DNA from: Ciborinia camelliae
Lineage: Eukaryota > Ascomycota > Leotiomycetes > Helotiales > Sclerotiniaceae
Assembly (NCBI GenBank): GCA_025890175.1
Contig: JANPYM010000001.1
Span: forward strand, 3,935,006-3,999,005
DNA: 64,000 bases
Reading direction: 5' to 3'
Every line of letters starts with the position of its first letter. Position 1 is the first letter of the stretch. A program made the translations under genes and the position numbers. Shown piece by piece: positions 13,988 to 27,291 of this stretch. The notes below the pieces were generated by a model. It searched no databases, had not been told where the DNA came from, and saw nothing but the letters and a program-made list of their open reading frames with translations.

Positions 13988-15753
13988 TCAAGAGGATGAG
14001 CTTGTGGGTTTGTGGAGAGAATGCAATGGGTCCCAATATTCGTAGACCCTATTCTCTTTGTTTTTACCCGTAACGGCTGGGGCGGTGAAGGTCGAGCGTC
14101 CGGTGAGGGGATCATAGGTATCGTATGATGCGGCGAGACGTTTGCCGCCGCCGCCAGGGAGGTCAACGACAAAATTGGGGGTCACGAAACCCCCGATCGA
14201 GCCACGGATGTGGCGTTCGAGATCCAGAATTGTGGACAGAGGGGTACGGAGATCTTCGACGTATTGCACCATGTCGGCTTGGTAGACGTAGTACTGTATA
14301 GAGTTAGTATATTATCTATGCTTAGTATTGTAAGGGGATACATACAGGAATAACGTTGCTGTCAGCCACACTTTTGATGAGTTCACTCATGGTGGCCACA
14401 TCATCATTGACTCCTTTGAGCAAGACAGTTTGGTTCCTTACGGTGACATTGTTCTCGTGTAACTTCTGAAGAGCCATTTTTGAAACCCAGCTGATTTCAC
14501 GAGGATGATTAAAATGCGTATGGATAGCCATACTCTTGCCTGCCTTCTTAGCCAATTGGGAAAGTCGAATCATCTCAGCTGTCCATCCGTCGCTATCATC
14601 AAGGATCCGAGCGGGAGAGACGGCAAGACCTTTGGTAGCGAATCGGAATCGTTTTATGTGGGGAATAGAGATAAGGCGTTCACCAATGAGACGGAGGTTG
14701 TCGGAGGTTAAGGTGTAGCAGTCTCCACCAGAGACAACGATATCTTGGAGTTGAGGGGTATCCTCGATGTAGGTAAATATGTCTTCCCATCGTTTTCGTT
14801 GTGGTTTGAAGGTGGTTTTCTTGACGTTTTCCGTCTCCGGTCCGATGGACCATGAGCGAGTGCAGAAGCGGCAGTATAATGGACATGTCGATGTTGCTTG
14901 AAAAAAGTTAGCGGATCTCATCATAATGATCATTTTGAAAATGAGGTAAGCTTACCTAAGAATAAAGCTTTATCATAGTACCTATGAACGAAGCCTTCTA
15001 CGGGAGAGTCATCAGACTCATGCAGCGAGTCCAACTCAACTTTGGGATGATCCTCAAGTTTGCTTGACTTCATGGGTATGAATTGGCGACGAATAGGATC
15101 TTCGAATGGATTGTTCCAATCAATAATGCTCAGGATGTGGGGTGGCATTCGAATTGACATTGGCGCTAATTTGATGCCTTCTTTAACATCCTCAATGAAG
15201 TCTTCTCGGGTCACAATGCCGGGGAAATCGGGATGTTTACGAAGTACATGGGGTAACACTTCCAACATGAAAACTTCTAACTGCATTATAGTGGCTATGG
15301 TATTTTTTATCTGCAAAAATGTATCAGCATTTGCAAACCTGAGATGAATCATAGGGCTGGGGAATCTACATGAAACTTGTATGTCAAGAATTCTGCTTCG
15401 GTGATGTTTTTCCAGCGAGGAATCTTTTGCCAGTATGGGGACCTGTCAGAGATGGCAGCATCGTAGACTGGCAATCCAGGTACTTTGGCAGTGGTTGGGG
15501 GTAAATATGGCTCTGGAACAGGTCCATCATCGAACATAGGAAGATCGGATACAGCTGCTCGACCTGATGCATTTGACCGGAATTGTCTTGTGGAGATGAG
15601 GGGTACTTTAGATTTCGAGGATAAGTTTCGTACCGTGATCTGGAGGCATTGCCGAGGTACTGCATCGCTCTTCACCCTTGTTGACCTTGCGAATAAGGAG
15701 GGGCATGTTTTGGCCGCTGGGGCGATTCTGGTTCTTGCTAATCCTCCAAGCAT
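13988..15753 (-). CDS. Lysine 2,3-aminomutase-like radical-SAM/PLP enzyme
   Basis: KamA-family enzymes move the alpha-amino group of L-lysine to the beta carbon using SAM, a 4Fe-4S cluster and PLP. Exons are 15753-15370, 15310-14956, 14896-14346 and 14293-13988; the three introns (59, 59 and 52 nt) have GT-AG ends and keep frame. Numbered from the upstream in-frame ATG at 15831 (557 aa), the cluster motif CPLYCRFC gives C277/C281/C284. D463 (YQAD) and D500 (VVD) match the two substrate-lysine-binding aspartates with the family spacing of 37. K507 of PGGGGK is the PLP lysine. The internal Met27 (15753, 531 aa) is preferred because MLGGLARTRIAPAAK and the following Arg/Ser-rich, acid-poor stretch look like a mitochondrial presequence, while the 26 residues upstream contain acids. 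All catalytic residues are present, so it should be active. The exact substrate is inferred; a related aminomutase acting on another amino acid is the alternative. Confidence 0.9.
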
Positions 15754-15831
15754 CTTGAATGTTAATCTCCAAACAAATGCTCGTGAAAGTTTATTGAGCT
15801 CTGTACTTTGGTCAGTATTTTCGAAGACCAA

Positions 15832-18800
15832 GTTGAAAAGTAGTGGTTTTTATAAAGAATTTAAGAACAATGGAGCCAACTGAAGGATTTTGTTGAGGGT
15901 AAAAGTAAAAACCTTCAGTTGGGGGTGATTCACACAGAGGCAAAAATCCTTCGAGGTTGTACTGCGTATCAAAGTTGGTGAATACTCACAAGCTCGTATT
16001 ATCTTAATTCGAGACAATTGTTATCTCGGCGCAAAAGATATTCCACACACACAAAAGTGATTCAAATTATGGACTGACGGCAAGATCAGGTGACGAGTCA
16101 AAAAGGTTGGAAGCAAGCAGTTATATTAAATGCAGGTCTCTCTCCCAAGAAAGCTGTGCTTCTATGTTGTGCTCCACACATACACCTACCCAAGGAGGGT
16201 ATTTATATTAGGAGCCTCGAACGACCAGCTGACCCGATTGAATTTGAGGATCGGCTCGAAACAGGAACACGTTGGACAGTTTATAAGTATGTGACGTGAG
16301 GCGCGCTTGATTGGTGAAATACCCAGGAGAATAGGATAATTTCTAGAGTCCAGGACCCACTATTGAACTGTACATGCGTGTGCTCGTAAGTGCGTATATA
16401 TGACTGATGCAAGAGATGTCGTTAGTCGCACAGTCTAGCAGACTCTTTGAGGTCAGTCGATATAAAATTCGTGCCTCAACTTTCCAATACCTGCGAAGAT
16501 ATCTTCCCAGCAGTTTGGGCCTCCGACCGGGGAAGTTGTGATGCGTACGGAAGTAAAGCCCGGATGCAGTGAGTTATGTTGTCTGTTAAATAAGATGGAT
16601 TTTCTGATTGGTTAAATCGATATTGGCGGTTCTAGAAAAAATAAGTCTGTTGAATGCAAATGCTGTACAACCTCTGCAGGCGCGAATCATGCCCTGGTAG
16701 CAAATGAGCAGCGTCCCGACATCTGCAACTGCATTAAAGCACGCAAACAATGGCGATCATTGATAACTTAAATCAGAACAAGATTTTCAGAGGATATCGC
16801 TCAACTTTAATAACATTTGCATTAAATTATATTGCCGCCTACCAAAGCCACTATACTGGTGCTTTCTTCCATCTCGTAACCAGTTGGACATGGTTCATAC
16901 CGTTCTAGCCCTCGGAAATATAATTGCGTTCAGTTGCATGGTAGTGACCAACAGAGGAAACAAGCTTCCATCCTCGATTGGGAACAGCGGAGGAAGGATC
17001 AGCTTCAAGCCTTCAATTCTTACCGATTACTTTATGTGGATGAGGCGGCATGGCAACGAGGCACAGCACCTCCTTCGACAAAACAGATGCATGTGTTACT
17101 ACATTGGGTAGTCTTATATCACTAAATGACAGAATTTTGAAGGCGTCAGCATTTAAATTTTCAACGTTGAACTGGAACGTACTTCTAAACGTTTATCGGC
17201 GATATCGAAATAAATCCGCCACCTTTCGACAACACATTTACGATAATTTTGAAGGAGTCATGGTATTCGCATGATGCTTCGCATAATTCTTGTACTTGGT
17301 CAAGGCCCGAGTAGCACAGCAAAAGGTAAAACCTCTCAAGCAGAAACATAAACTAACGATATCAATATACGTATATGCATAGGTATTGAAAGGATTCATC
17401 TTATCTCATCATTCTTCATGGATAATTGACGACATACATGTCCTTTGTAATGTAGAGCCAATGAACAACAAACTAAACATAGTAATTTGGTTTCAAGAGA
17501 TAGAATAGAACATACGAGTAGACCTTAATTGGGTAGTTCCGAAGTATTGAAAACCATTTTCATGAATAAGCTCAGGGTTTGAGGCTTGATGGACCATATG
17601 GTTGGAAAAACCAAATGTGTAAGATAGGTAGATTCGAATTTCTCCAGGGTGCAATCTTCATCCGATTCTGCACCTTGGCGACAGCCACAGCCCGCTTGGT
17701 CCTCGTTTTGTGGAAGCTGTACGAAGCAGTTACATGTGCGATGACAGCAGGAATGGTGCAGGAAGCAGACAGTAGTTTGTCATCCTTGCTATTTTGCTAC
17801 CTGTCAGACGTTCACCAGTGGTTCATCAGATGACCCCCCAGATGATACCTCCGAGGGTAGGGGTTCAAGCCTTCAAGGGGATTCATTAAAGGGCTTAAAG
17901 GTGTGATTTTCAAAGATTACTCGAGTAATTGGAAGAAAATAGAAGAAAATGTTAGTATTCGGGTCCCCTCGAAAATGTTTCAAAAATATCATGTAAGATA
18001 TATATAAAATAGGGGACCTCGAGATATATAGTACCGAAAAGAAGGGGGTCCTTGATATATACCGTGTGTATATGTATGTGTATATGTATATGCATAGGGA
18101 TAGGTACTGTATGTATATTATGAATACGTCGGATAGGCGGATGGGCGGATGGATCGATGGACCATATACAACCGATGTAGGCATTGAAGCCTTGAAGAAA
18201 GAGTAGGCATGAAAAGGTACCGGGGATGAGTGGATAGACGGACGAATGTATCCTATACAACCGATATATCGAAGGAAGAGACTGAAGAAGTACCGGGGAT
18301 AGGTGGATGGATGGATGGATGGATGAACATTGGATAGATGTATCCTATACGGCGTACCGGTACAAACACCTGCAATCGATGTATTGAAGAAAGAGAGTGA
18401 AAAGATCTGAGGTACCGGTACAAGTAGTAGTATACTTGTACCTGTACCAGTAAGTAGGTACTGTTTGTGGGTACTTTTGACAGCTTGGGTTACCGGTACT
18501 TACTTTATCTTGATGGTTTGGAACGTCTTTTGATCAGATGAAGTTCTTCCTCCCACCGTCACCTTCCGGAGCGTCAGATTGTAGGAACGCAGGTTCAATT
18601 CACGATTCACGATTCATGATTCACGTACTACTCGAGGATATCCCAATGAGAAGCTCCCAAGGTGCAGGTGGTGGTTGATGTTGACTTTTTTGGGGGATTT
18701 CTTCTTACCAAACCAAAACTTAACATAGGTTAATTCTATTACCTACCACTCACACTCACACTCACACTCGGTTTTCATGGGCGGTTTCTTCCGATATACC

Positions 18801-19030
18801 GAAATAACGCGGGTACGGATGGCATGGTGGGCAGAATAAGAGTAGAGACACGTGATTTTCGCGCTAGTTCAGTTTTCTGCTGGTTGAAGAGTACAATCTC
18901 CATTTTCCTCCAGCAAGGTCTTGATACCACCCACCCTACCTCCCATCACTTTGAATCTCCTCTCTGTCAATTGCACTTCTGTAGCAATTGATTCTCCTTA
19001 ATACCCTTTAACATATAGACCTTGGTCAAG
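15832..19030. other. Intergenic region between the aminomutase gene and ATP1
   Basis: Promoters of two divergent genes must lie here. About 15.85-17.9 kb has normal composition and only short ORFs with no recognisable domain. 17.95-18.45 kb is a diverged minisatellite (listed separately). The 200 nt before ATP1 are pyrimidine-rich, as is common for strongly expressed fungal housekeeping genes. No RNA gene seen. Confidence 0.5.
18117..18425. repeat. Diverged minisatellite, about three units of 90-125 bp
   Basis: Each unit carries, in order, GGATGG/GGATAG words, ATGTATCCTATAC or a similar word, an ACCGATRTA word, a GAAGAAAGAG-like stretch and GGTACCGG. A (GGAT)n microsatellite at about 18301-18325 sits in the third unit. 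Confidence 0.65.
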
Positions 19031-21362
19031 ATGTTCAGAAACGCTCTCAAGCAGTCCAGCCGGACAGTGGGCGCAATTTCTGCTTCTGGCAGAATCGCCA
19101 CGGTATGTCAACAAATAAACTTCTCATGTCACTATAATTTTACCTTTGCCGCTATCAATATCTATCCATGTAGTTATTGTTCATAGTGTCAATTGACATT
19201 GGGAAGTGATGCTGTTGATGCTTTTTGAGCTTCGAGAAGCTTCAACAGCTTTGTTGACGAGGATTTTTCGGACTTCGGCTAACTAAATGTTTTCTGCACA
19301 ACAGCGAACCGCCATTCCAGCAACCTTCAACGCAGCATCAAAATCAGTTCGAAGCTACGCATCCGATGCTAAGGCCTCCCCCACCGAAGTCTCTTCCATT
19401 CTTGAACAAAGAATTAGAGGTGTTCAAGAGGAGTCCGGTCTCGCCGAGACTGGACGAGTTTTGTCTGTTGGGTAGGTTACTCAACAATAATTTCACACTC
19501 GGGTCCAGAATCCTGCAGTCATATGACGTCGATATGGATATATGAAGATACGGACGAGGATTAAAAGATTACTTGGGGCGGTGTGCTGATTTTTGCTACG
19601 ACAGTGACGGTATCGCTCGTGTCCATGGTATGAGCAATGTCCAAGCCGAGGAACTTGTCGAGTAAGTCTATGAAATTCGACAATCAATATCCGGGGTACT
19701 GATGGAGAAAAAGGTTCGCATCCGGTGTCAAGGGCATGTGCATGAACTTGGAAGCTGGCCAAGTCGGTGTTGTGCTTTTCGGTTCTGATCGTTTGGTCAA
19801 GGAGGGTGAGACCGTCAAGCGTACCGGAGAGATTGTCAGTTGGTCAACTTGAATGTATGTTTGAAGATACTAATATGAAGTACAGGTCGATGTTCCAGTC
19901 GGAATTGAGATGCTCGGCCGTGTCGTCGATGCTCTCGGAAACCCAATCGATGGCAAGGGACCTATCAAGACCACCGAGAAGCGCCGTGCGCAACTCAAGG
20001 CCCCTGGTATTCTTCCCCGTAAATCCGTCAACCAACCGGTCCAGACTGGTCTTAAGTCCGTTGACGCAATGGTACCCATCGGACGTGGTCAACGTGAGTT
20101 GATCATTGGTGATCGTCAAACCGGAAAGACCGCCGTTGCTCTCGATGCCATGCTTAACCAAAAGCGTTGGAACGACGGAAATGATGAGAGCAAGAAGCTC
20201 TACTGTGTCTACGTTGCCGTTGGACAAAAGAGATCTACCGTTGCCCAATTGGTCAAGACTCTTGAGGAGAACGACGCCATGAAGTACTCCATCGTTGTTG
20301 CAGCCACTGCCTCTGAGGCCGCCCCTCTTCAATATATCGCACCTTTCACTGGTACCAGTATGGGAGAGTGGTTCCGTGATAACGGCAAGCACGCTGTCAT
20401 CATCTTCGACGATCTTTCCAAGCAAGCTGTTGCATACCGTCAAATGTCCCTCCTTCTACGTCGTCCTCCTGGACGTGAAGCGTACCCGGGTGATGTTTTC
20501 TACCTACAGTACGTCCACCCTGATTCTCTGAAACCTCCTTGAACAATGAAACTTTCAAAGCTTCTTGAACAACGAAATTCTGAAACCTACCTGAACAATG
20601 AATCACCGAAATCTACCTGAACAATGAAACTCTGAAACCTACCTGGACAATGAAAGTTGCTAATTTTACATAGTTCCCGTCTCCTCGAGCGTGCTGCTAA
20701 GATGAACGACAAGCACGGTGGTGGATCCTTGACTGCCCTCCCCATCATTGAGACCCAAGGTGGTGATGTGTCTGCTTATATCCCAACTAACGTTATTTCT
20801 ATCACTGATGGACAAATTTTCTTGGAGGCCGAACTTTTCTACAAGGGTATTCGTCCAGCCATTAACGTCGGTCTTTCCGTGTCTCGTGTCGGATCCGCTG
20901 CCCAACTTAAGGCCATGAAGCAAGTCGCTGGTTCCTTGAAGCTTTTCTTGGCTCAATACCGTGAAGTCGCTGCTTTCGCACAATTCGGTTCCGATTTGGA
21001 TGCTGCTACCAAGCAAACTCTTAACCGTGGTGAAAGAGTAAGTTTCTACATGCGTGCACATGATGATATAAATTACATAAGCTAACAGTGATTTACTACA
21101 GTTGACTGAGCTCCTCAAGCAAAAGCAATACTCTCCTATGGCTGTTAACGAAATGGTTCCTCTCATCTACGCCGGTGTCAACGGTCACCTTGACTCCGTT
21201 CCAGTCAACAAGATTCTCCAATGGGAGGCTGACTTCATCTCACATCTCAAGACCAACGAGTCAGACTTGTTGGCAACAATCGATAAGGAGGGTGCCCTCA
21301 GCAAGGACCTCGAGGCTAGATTGAAGGAAGTTGTCACATCTTTCACCAAGAGCTTTGTCTAA
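19031..21362 (+). CDS. ATP1: Mitochondrial F1-ATP synthase subunit alpha
   Basis: Non-catalytic nucleotide-binding subunit of the F1 hexamer on the matrix side of the inner mitochondrial membrane. Seven exons: 19031-19102, 19305-19471, 19605-19661, 19714-19834, 19886-20508, 20674-21037 and 21102-21362. All introns are GT-AG and frame is kept throughout (1,665 nt, 554 aa, the usual family length). The N-terminus, [20 protein letters not shown], is a presequence rich in Arg/Ser/Ala; the mature part probably begins after SVRSYAS. Walker A GDRQTGKT is at about residues 214-221. The alpha/beta signature [10 protein letters not shown] is present, and the C-terminus ends FTKSFV. Exon 5 to 6 gives [21 protein letters not shown], the conserved family sequence, which fixes that splice. 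Intron 5 carries a 26-bp minisatellite. The gene borders the transposon block but is intact. Confidence 0.97.
20523..20653 (+). repeat. 26-bp minisatellite inside ATP1 intron 5
   Basis: Five consecutive units (one of 27 bp, four of 26 bp), each ending in GAACAATGA or a one-base variant, fill most of the 165-nt intron 20509-20673. Confidence 0.9.
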
Positions 21363-22055
21363 ATCAATAGATGAAATAAAATCATGGTCATTTCCTCGCT
21401 TTTCTTTTGTCCCTTAGCATGTGGGCGCGGGGGAGCTGTATTTTGAACGTAGTGACGAGGAACAGAAAAATTAGTATGGCGATGTTGAGCGACGAGTGAT
21501 AGGCGGAAGATTTGATAGATGAAAATCAAAGCTGTAAAATAGATTGTCGCATCAATTCTTCCGCGTGCTGTTTTTGTACCACTACGATTCAATGTGTCTA
21601 TACATGCATTCGATGTGATGTTACTAATGGTAGTACTAAAAGTGCCCTTCATATTCGGCAGATTCTTTCGAATCTTATGAAACAAATTTTAGGGCTTATA
21701 TAAAATACAGCATTTTAATGTTCTAACTAGTTTTCAAACATTAAATATACTAAAAAGTTCAAATGCTTTATATATTCTAACTGCTTTATATGTTCTAATT
21801 AGTTTTTATGTTCTAATCAGCTTTTGTATTCTAACTAGTTTTTATATTCTAAATATCTTTTATTGGTATCACTATATTGCCTCGAATAAGAATTAAATGA
21901 TTTGAATTGGTCAAGCAGATTGTCTACCCTTTACAACTTTATAGGTCTAGAGTATTCACTTTATTTCTTAATACAGTATATTATATTTAGTATAACAAAT
22001 AAGATGTTGTATTTAATATTGTAAAAATAATTGTTATTATATATTTTTGATAAAG
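21363..22055. other. ATP1 3' flank grading into repeat-derived A+T-rich DNA
   Basis: The first about 330 nt look like ATP1 3' UTR and flank. From about 21.7 kb a family of words such as GCTTTATATGTTCTAATTAG and AAACATTAAATATACTAAAAAG begins. The same words reappear right of the large retrotransposon at 35.8-36.6 kb, so this is the left part of the old insertion target. Confidence 0.6.
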
Positions 22056-22060
22056 CTTTT

Positions 22061-22254
22061 TGTTACAATGTTAAAGCATTAAGATTGAAATATAATATAT
22101 TATTAAAAAGCCTTTACATCTATAAAAGGCGAAGCTTTTTATATATATAAAGTAGATAATACAATTGTACAGTTATATAATTTAGCGAAAAGAGATATTT
22201 AATATTTTAAGCATAATTTAAAATTTTAGATATTTTTCTAAATCTATTGTAGTA
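22061..22254. repeat. Left LTR of the outer element
   Basis: 194 bp beginning TGTTACAATG. It differs from the right LTR mainly by C-to-T on this strand, for example CTATTGTAGTA against CTACCATAGCA at the 3' end. Confidence 0.9.
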
Positions 22255-23379
22255 AATATTTTTCGAAAAAAGTTGTTGGCGCTTTTATTAATCAGATTTG
22301 AAAGTAATCAATAAAAAAAAAAAATTAAATATAAAATAATTTTAGATTACTATAAAAACCGTTATATCAATTTTATATTTATAAATAAGTTTATTATAAT
22401 TAAAAATTTTTATATTTTTTTATTTATTATATTTAGGTTTTTATTTTTTATAATAAATTAGGTATTAAATAATTCTTTTATTATAATTAAATATTTGTTT
22501 ATTAAAAAACTGCTTGATTTTTTAATAGTTTGGGTTTTACTTATTATTAATAATTTTGTTATATTAAAAATTGTAACGCTTGTAAAAATTTCCATTAGGA
22601 TTAATGAATAATTCGAATTATATAACGAAGAATACGAAATGGATATACTAATAAATTGAAATATTAAATCAATAAACCAATTGGTTAATTTGTTTAATAA
22701 TACAAAAAAGGTAAATATATTATTATAATAATTTTTTGTTAAATTTTTTTTATAAAAAAATATTATATTTTTTATAAAAATATAATAATATTTAATTTTC
22801 GATTTTAAAAAATATAAAATAATAAAATTAATTGTATATTTATTTTATTTTTATATTAATTATATTGATAATATTAAAAATATCAATTTGTATAAAAAAA
22901 AAATTATTTCGATTAATAATTATTTATAAAAAAAATTAAAACTAAAATTAAAAACAATTTTATTAAGTATAAAACCGATATTGATTTTTATAAAATTATT
23001 AAAAATAATTTAAAATTAAAAATAAAATTTAAATTATTTTTATATATTTATTAAAATTGGGATTAAAAATCGAAAAACGATTTTATAAATAATATTAATT
23101 TTTTTATTTGTTTTATTAATTTAAAAATAATATGTTGTATTATAAAAATATTATATATTAATATATAAAAATAGTTATTTTTAAAATATAAACAAAAATT
23201 TTTTATTATAATTAAAAATAATTATTTTAAATATATTTTAATTTATAAGTTAAAATTGTTTGATAATTATATTTGTTTATTAAATAGCGATTTATATAAA
23301 CTTTTTAAATATAATTATAATTTTTTTAAACATTTTGTATATGATGGTAATATAGTAATCAAACTTTTTTATTGAAATT

Positions 23380-23567
23380 TGTTATACGCGTTATATAGAA
23401 TCATAAAGGTGAAATCGTAGATATACAATCTAATAAAAGAACTATGTTAAAAAAAAAAGGATCCTTTTGGAAAGAACACTATCTAATATAGACGTTGATC
23501 ATGTGATCATGGTGGTCACATGATCAATCACGTGACTGTCATACTAGGCAGGGGCCTTGGCGTGACA
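23380..23567. mobile_element. Solo LTR (188-bp family), copy 1
   Basis: 188 bp with ends TGTTA/TGACA, flanked by AAATT at 23375-23379 and 23568-23572. It is the reverse complement of the copy at 40111-40298 with few differences. It remains moderately GC-rich inside heavily mutated DNA. Confidence 0.9.
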
Positions 23568-26500
23568 AAATTAATAAAATAAAAATAAAATTTATAATCA
23601 AGATATAAAATAATATAAATGAAATATTGATTAATTAAAATATATTATATAAAATATAATAATAAATTTAATAAATATAATATTTGAAACAAAATATTAA
23701 AAAGGTATATAAATATTAATATAATTTGCAAATATAAAAATTATAAAAAATACAATTATAAATTTATATAAATTTTGAATATTCTATAATATTATATTTT
23801 ATTTATAAAATATTTTTAATTATATTAATTGGTATATATAATTAAAAAATATTATTATTATATTAAATAAAATTATTTTTAAGATAAAAACTAAATTAAA
23901 TTATATTATTATTTAATTTTGTATTTTTTTTCAATTACAGAATTATTATGCAAAGTATCTTGTTTTTTTTATATTTTTGTATTAATTAATTCCAAAAATT
24001 TGTATTAAACTTTATTAAAATAATAATATATTAATATTTAATAATATAATCGAAATTTAATTTTGAAAATAAAAATAAACAATTTTTATTAGATAATTAA
24101 AAAAAAGTATTTGATATAATATATTCTTTATTAAATTTATAAAAAAAAAAAGTCGAATTATTATAAATATATATTAATATATATAAAAATAAAATTTAAA
24201 TAATTTGTAATTTTAATTTGTAAAATTTTTTAATAAATAATATTAATTATAATTTTATAATTTATAAAAAATATAAAAAAAAAGTTGATTTAATTAAATA
24301 ATAAATTTTTCGAATTATTTAAACGATATTCAATATTTCGAATTTTATGATTTATAATTTTTGTTTTATTGAATACAATATACAATTAAAAAACAAAATT
24401 GATTGAACATTTATTTTTTTAAATTAATTTTTTTATAAACAATAATTTTGTTTTATATATAATAAATTATAATATTAATATCAAATTCAAAAAAAAAATT
24501 AATATTAATATAAAAAATTCGGTTAATAAAATTTATGTATACGAAAATGTTAAATTATAATAATTTGTTCTTAATTATATTAAAAAATTGTTTCTTATTA
24601 AAAATAAAAAAATCGATTTTGTATTTTTTAATAAATTATTTTTTGATTGTTTTTAAAAAAAAAGAATTTATTTTTAAAAAAAAAAAAAAAAAACGTTTTT
24701 AATTATTATAACAAATTAATAAATATAATATAAAAAGGAATATATTAACAAAATTATTTAATTAGTTTAATAAAATGTTTAAACTAAATCAAAAAGGTTA
24801 AATAGTTTAAATTAAAAATGGTTTTCATTTTATTTATAATAATTGTTATATTGAAATTATTTAAATATTAATTAAACAAATATACAAATAAAAAAACAAA
24901 ATAATATTTAAATAATTTTAATAAAATATATTTCTTTTATAATATATTAAAAAAATATTAAAGGTAAAATAAATGTTTTTTAAAATTATAAAACCAAATA
25001 ATAATATTATTAATATATTTTTAAACGAAATTCCGAAAAAAATAAAGTAATCGATTAATTTATTATTATATAAAAAAAACCGAGTTTTTGAATTTTATAA
25101 TAATAATATTAAATTATTTTTATTTATAATAAAAAATAATAATAAATTTTAAACAATTTTTTATAATTATAAATTATTAATAAAAAAAAGAAATATAATT
25201 TATAATAAAAATAAATTTTATATTTGTAATTAAATTTAATATATTTTATTAAATGAAAATGAAATAAATAATAATAATAATTTTTTAATTAAAATTTTAT
25301 AAATTAATAATTATTTAATTTTTAAAAAAATATTTTTATTTAATTATAAATTATATAATAATAAAAACAAAAGTTTTAAATGGTATAGTTTTTTTGATTT
25401 AAAATATATAATTTATTTTATAAAATAAATCGAATATTTAATTAATTATATTATGTTAATAAATATTGATGGGGTATATACGTTATTTTTTATATCGAAA
25501 ATAATTTTGTTATTCATTTTGGAGTAAAATAATTATTTATTTATTTTTTGGAATATTTATAATTGTTTTTATATTATAAAAGATATTATTAAATTTTTAA
25601 AAAAAATTAATTACATTTTTTGTTTAACAAAAAATATTAATATTATAAATAATAATATTATTTTCAAATTCAATTTTTTAATTAATATTTAATATGAAAT
25701 CGAAAAGTTTAATATTTTATTTAAATAAAATAAATTTAACAAAAATATTTAAATTTTATATAATCTTCCTATAAAATATATTAAATAAAATAAATATTTT
25801 ATTATTTATTATATAGATTTTATTAAATTATTAATTACAAAGTATTATAATAAAATAATTAAAATTATTTTGAATTATAATTTTTTAAATATAAAAATTA
25901 AGAATATATAAAAAAAGGGATAAAAATTATTATTATTTAAAATTGAAAAATATATTATAATTTTTATTTTGTATAAATTAAATAATTAAATAAAAAATAT
26001 TATATATAAATATAAATATTATAATAATAATAAATATAAAATAAAATTATTGAAATATTTTTTTGATATAAATATTTATCGAAATATTAATTTAGCAAAT
26101 TTTAATTCGAAATAATTTTTTGAAATAATTAGTTTAATATTGTTTTAAACTTGAAATCAAAATATTTATATTAATAAATAAATTAATTTTAAATTTTTTT
26201 ATAAAATAAAATTTGTAAATAATTTTAATTTGTTTAAACTTTTTAATTTTAATATTTATTTTGAAAATATATAAATTAAAAATAATATATTGATTAATTA
26301 TATTTTATATTATAAATGATTTTATTATTATATAAATTTTTTATTTTAATAATTTTTATAAAAAAAATTTGAAATTAATAAATAAAAAAATATAATTAAA
26401 ATTTTAATAAATAAAAATTGTTTTATTAATATTTATAAATTGTATATAAATTTTTATATAAAATTTTTTTTGATAATTAAATTTAATATCAATTTTAATA

Positions 26501-27068
26501 ATTAGAATATTAAATTAAACAATTAAAAAGATTTTTTTGATAATTACAATATATACAAAAAATAATAAAAAAAAATTAAAAACATTTTTTTTGATTTTAA
26601 AAAAATAATTGTTTTATTTAAGATAATAAAAAAATTATTATTAATTGTAAATATAATTATATATATTTTGTATATATAATAAACTAAAATTTTAGATAAT
26701 ATAAAATTATTAATATAATAATTAAATTTATAATTTATAATTTTATTATTATTTTAAATAATATTATTAATTTATTAATAATATTTATTTTGTTTTTGAT
26801 TTTTTTCAATTAATTTATTTGTTTTATTATTTTTGATATATATATAATTATTATTAAAAAATTTTTAAATTATTGTTTTATATAAATTAGAAAAAAGTTA
26901 ATTTATTTATTTGAAAAATAATCAATTAAAATTATGTTTTATAAAAAAGCTTTAAAATTATTATTATCGAAAGATTTATAGGCGAATATATAAATTATTT
27001 GTAAATATATTTTTTTTATTTGAATTTATAATAAACAATATATATTATATAAATAATATTAATAATAT

Positions 27069-27291
27069 TATTGGTTTATCTTAGGGTAATGAATATATAT
27101 ATATGGTAGTAAGGTAATCAGTAATAGTAGGTATAAAATTTATTATAGTATTAATAATATTTTAGTTAAAAAAATATAAATGAAAGTATTTTAATATAGA
27201 TATATATTGCGTTTAATCTATATTAGTATATATATAAACGAAAGTATATAATAAGGTTATATAATTGATAAAAGTAATTTTTGTTATAATA
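27069..27291. repeat. Left LTR of the nested element
   Basis: 223 bp, starting TATTGG (ancestral TGTTGG) and ending TTGTTATAATA (ancestral CTGTCACAACA). Confidence 0.9.
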
